From Bacteroidales bacterium (GTDB lineage: Bacteria; Bacteroidota; Bacteroidia; Bacteroidales; UBA932): a stretch of DNA of 44,075 nucleotides. The stretch spans positions 68,522-112,596 of the forward strand of contig JAEEOM010000076.1 of the NCBI GenBank assembly GCA_016284265.1, given 5' to 3'. Under the pieces are notes generated by a model. That model saw nothing but the letters and a program-made list of their open reading frames with translations, did not search any database and was not told where the DNA came from. Shown here one piece after another: positions 43,901-44,075 of this stretch. Made by a program: the position numbers and the translations under genes. Each line of letters starts with the position of its first letter. Position 1 is the first letter of the stretch.

Positions 43901-44075
43901 ACGTTCCCGACGGTCCTGACCAAGAAGATCTCCATCAACAACCTCCGCGTGTACTTCACCGGCGGCAATCTCCTGACGTTCGCCGCATACAAGGAGGCGG
44001 ACCCTGAAGTCAACCAGTTTGGTACCAGAGGCTGGGAAACCCCGATCGGAAAGACCTACACCTTTGGCCTTGAAT
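40916..44075 (+). CDS. SusC/RagA family TonB-linked transporter, 3' end cut by window
   Basis: This gene is absent from the ORF track because it has no stop inside the window. About 1053 residues are visible. Signal peptide MRKLKLVFTCLAALLVCGVAFA, a carboxypeptidase-regulatory-like domain (about 24-105), EALEETIVVAYGTAKKGTYTG, plug (IRIRGIGSMNASNEPLYVIDG, ITVLKDAAASALYGSRAANGVI) and a barrel up to KTYTFGLE; only a few residues should be missing. It resembles the divergent susC closely in the first 250 residues and diverges in the barrel, suggesting related transporters for different substrates. A susD partner is expected just outside the window. The minus-strand ORF 40895-43858 is its antisense shadow. 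Confidence 0.96.
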   Translation, partial: MRKLKLVFTCLAALLVCGVAFAQNRSVKGTVTDAQTGETVPFASIQLKGTMTGTATDADGNFVFEVPRNATLIFSSIGYVTQEVAVEGRSVINVLLRPDAEALEETIVVAYGTAKKGTYTGAASVVRQEAIKDVPSVSFEQALNGKVAGMSITQSSGQVGSASAIRIRGIGSMNASNEPLYVIDGVPTVSGDTGQMGDYLYTSNNVMATLNSNDIESITVLKDAAASALYGSRAANGVILINTKRGREGKPTITFRASVGLTPSWAYDNFETASAQDNVDMLYQIFWDYRVSGGRTHQYASEYALGQLNSKWNQFGYDLTKDDTERYGHIKISAKTDGKLKRTDANGNVIFFDWDDAYFRTAVYQTYDLNVSGGTKNSTYYTSFAYTKEQGRVYVNGFDRISGRVNLNQKVGKHFELATNVSLANTNKEGYNDTRNTGSNYFMQTRNLLWPLYWPDDYKTGEPWTTRYASLAQNQLYYNDLWENNSRTLKVAVSETATIKFTDWLNFRTIFSYDDTRVRDHIWYSAEHYNGTSVNGQVTEMMTSYQKTVSSSTLNFNKEFGKSTLSALVGFEAEKNYTEFMRSTGKDLPVSALHTVATAGTLDANSYYWGNTMMSVLSRAEYNYDNKYYLSASFRRDGSSRLGSASRWGNFWSVAGSWRISNEAFLQNQDVLSNLRLRASYGVNGTLPSSNYGWRSLAGYGYKYMESPGGGLINAADANLSWETSYTTNVALEFGFFDNRLSGSVEWFNRDSRDLLQDVPISYITGFSSTLQNVGSINNHGIEFELNGDIIKNSNFRWSLGVNGSFLKSTVTELYGGQDIIWWDPTGGDDRAKFIYREGESTLAFWGREWAGVEPTTGANLWFSNNENMDATVDGRNVVYDLTDADEVIIGNANPFVFGGINTDVAWKGLSLALNFNYKIGGQLANGAWRDVADDGYYWNRIRAQEYFENMWTETNTSGTEPKLRGTDLEDAMQRSSRHLHDATFLRLKTVTLSYTFPTVLTKKISINNLRVYFTGGNLLTFAAYKEADPEVNQFGTRGWETPIGKTYTFGLE

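Noticed and set aside
1-44075. CRISPR arrays, tRNA or rRNA genes, insertion sequences, phage genes, toxin-antitoxin or restriction genes
   Set aside because: None was seen. Intergenic gaps are short, and no direct-repeat arrays, transposase motifs or cloverleaf sequences were recognised by eye. A tRNAscan or Infernal run would be more sensitive.

Overview
The window looks like a chromosomal segment of an uncultured, fairly GC-rich Bacteroidales bacterium (phylum Bacteroidota). The evidence is the density of SusC/SusD, TonB-dependent receptor, BACON and DUF4876 genes, the S46 and tricorn-type peptidases, and promoters with the Bacteroidales -7 box TAnnTTTG. Start regions lack Shine-Dalgarno sequences. 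No rRNA, tRNA, CRISPR array, transposase or phage gene was recognised. Coding density is very high and no stretch over 300 bases lacks a gene. I cannot name a genus.

Layout. (1) 2-5888, + strand: a probable operon of a TonB-dependent receptor (5' end outside the window), a DUF4876-type lipoprotein, a DUF6850-type barrel protein and an S46 dipeptidyl-peptidase with DPP7-type specificity residues. (2) 5910-10959: comF on the minus strand, then a yhbP-like flavin split-barrel gene, and a run of cdaA (c-di-AMP synthase), mutS2 and a small lipoprotein. The lipoprotein gene overlaps metK tail to tail. (3) metK on the minus strand, with its own promoter and a leader resembling a SAM-II riboswitch. 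(4) 12284-20927, +: a secreted BACON/DUF5689/non-specific nuclease lipoprotein, a large Oar-like TonB receptor, a lipoprotein with three OB-fold-like repeats, a strong terminator, then a half-size relative of the TonB receptor with its own promoter. I read this as a possible extracellular nucleic-acid scavenging locus. (5) A threonine-aldolase-family gene (-) divergent from a tricorn-type protease (+). (6) 25394-36005, +: guaB followed closely by a SurA-like chaperone, an OstA/LptA-like protein, three uncharacterised envelope genes and a lipoprotein with EF-hand-like loops, leucine-rich repeats and Big2 domains. There is one recognisable promoter and one terminator, so this may be a single unit of about 10.7 kb. 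(7) 36082-44075: a susC-susD pair on the minus strand, divergent from a second susC on the plus strand that runs off the window and is missing from the ORF track.

Points that stand out. Three promoters place the -7 box exactly 7 nt before an ATG, which predicts leaderless mRNAs. A 29-nt palindromic element occurs at least four times, each time in a reading frame: in mutS2, twice in the ostA-like gene, and at the 3' end of the yhbP-like gene, where it supplies the stop codon. metK has a probable SAM-II riboswitch starting almost at the predicted transcription start. The two divergent susC genes have the same -7 box at the same distance from their start codons.

The ORF track uses TTG/GTG starts and over-extends several genes. 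Starts were revised here for comF, the yhbP-like gene, the SurA-like gene, the ostA-like gene, genes at 30909, 33471, 19341, 22147 and 25394, and the aldolase. Family names come from motif recognition only; no database search was run.
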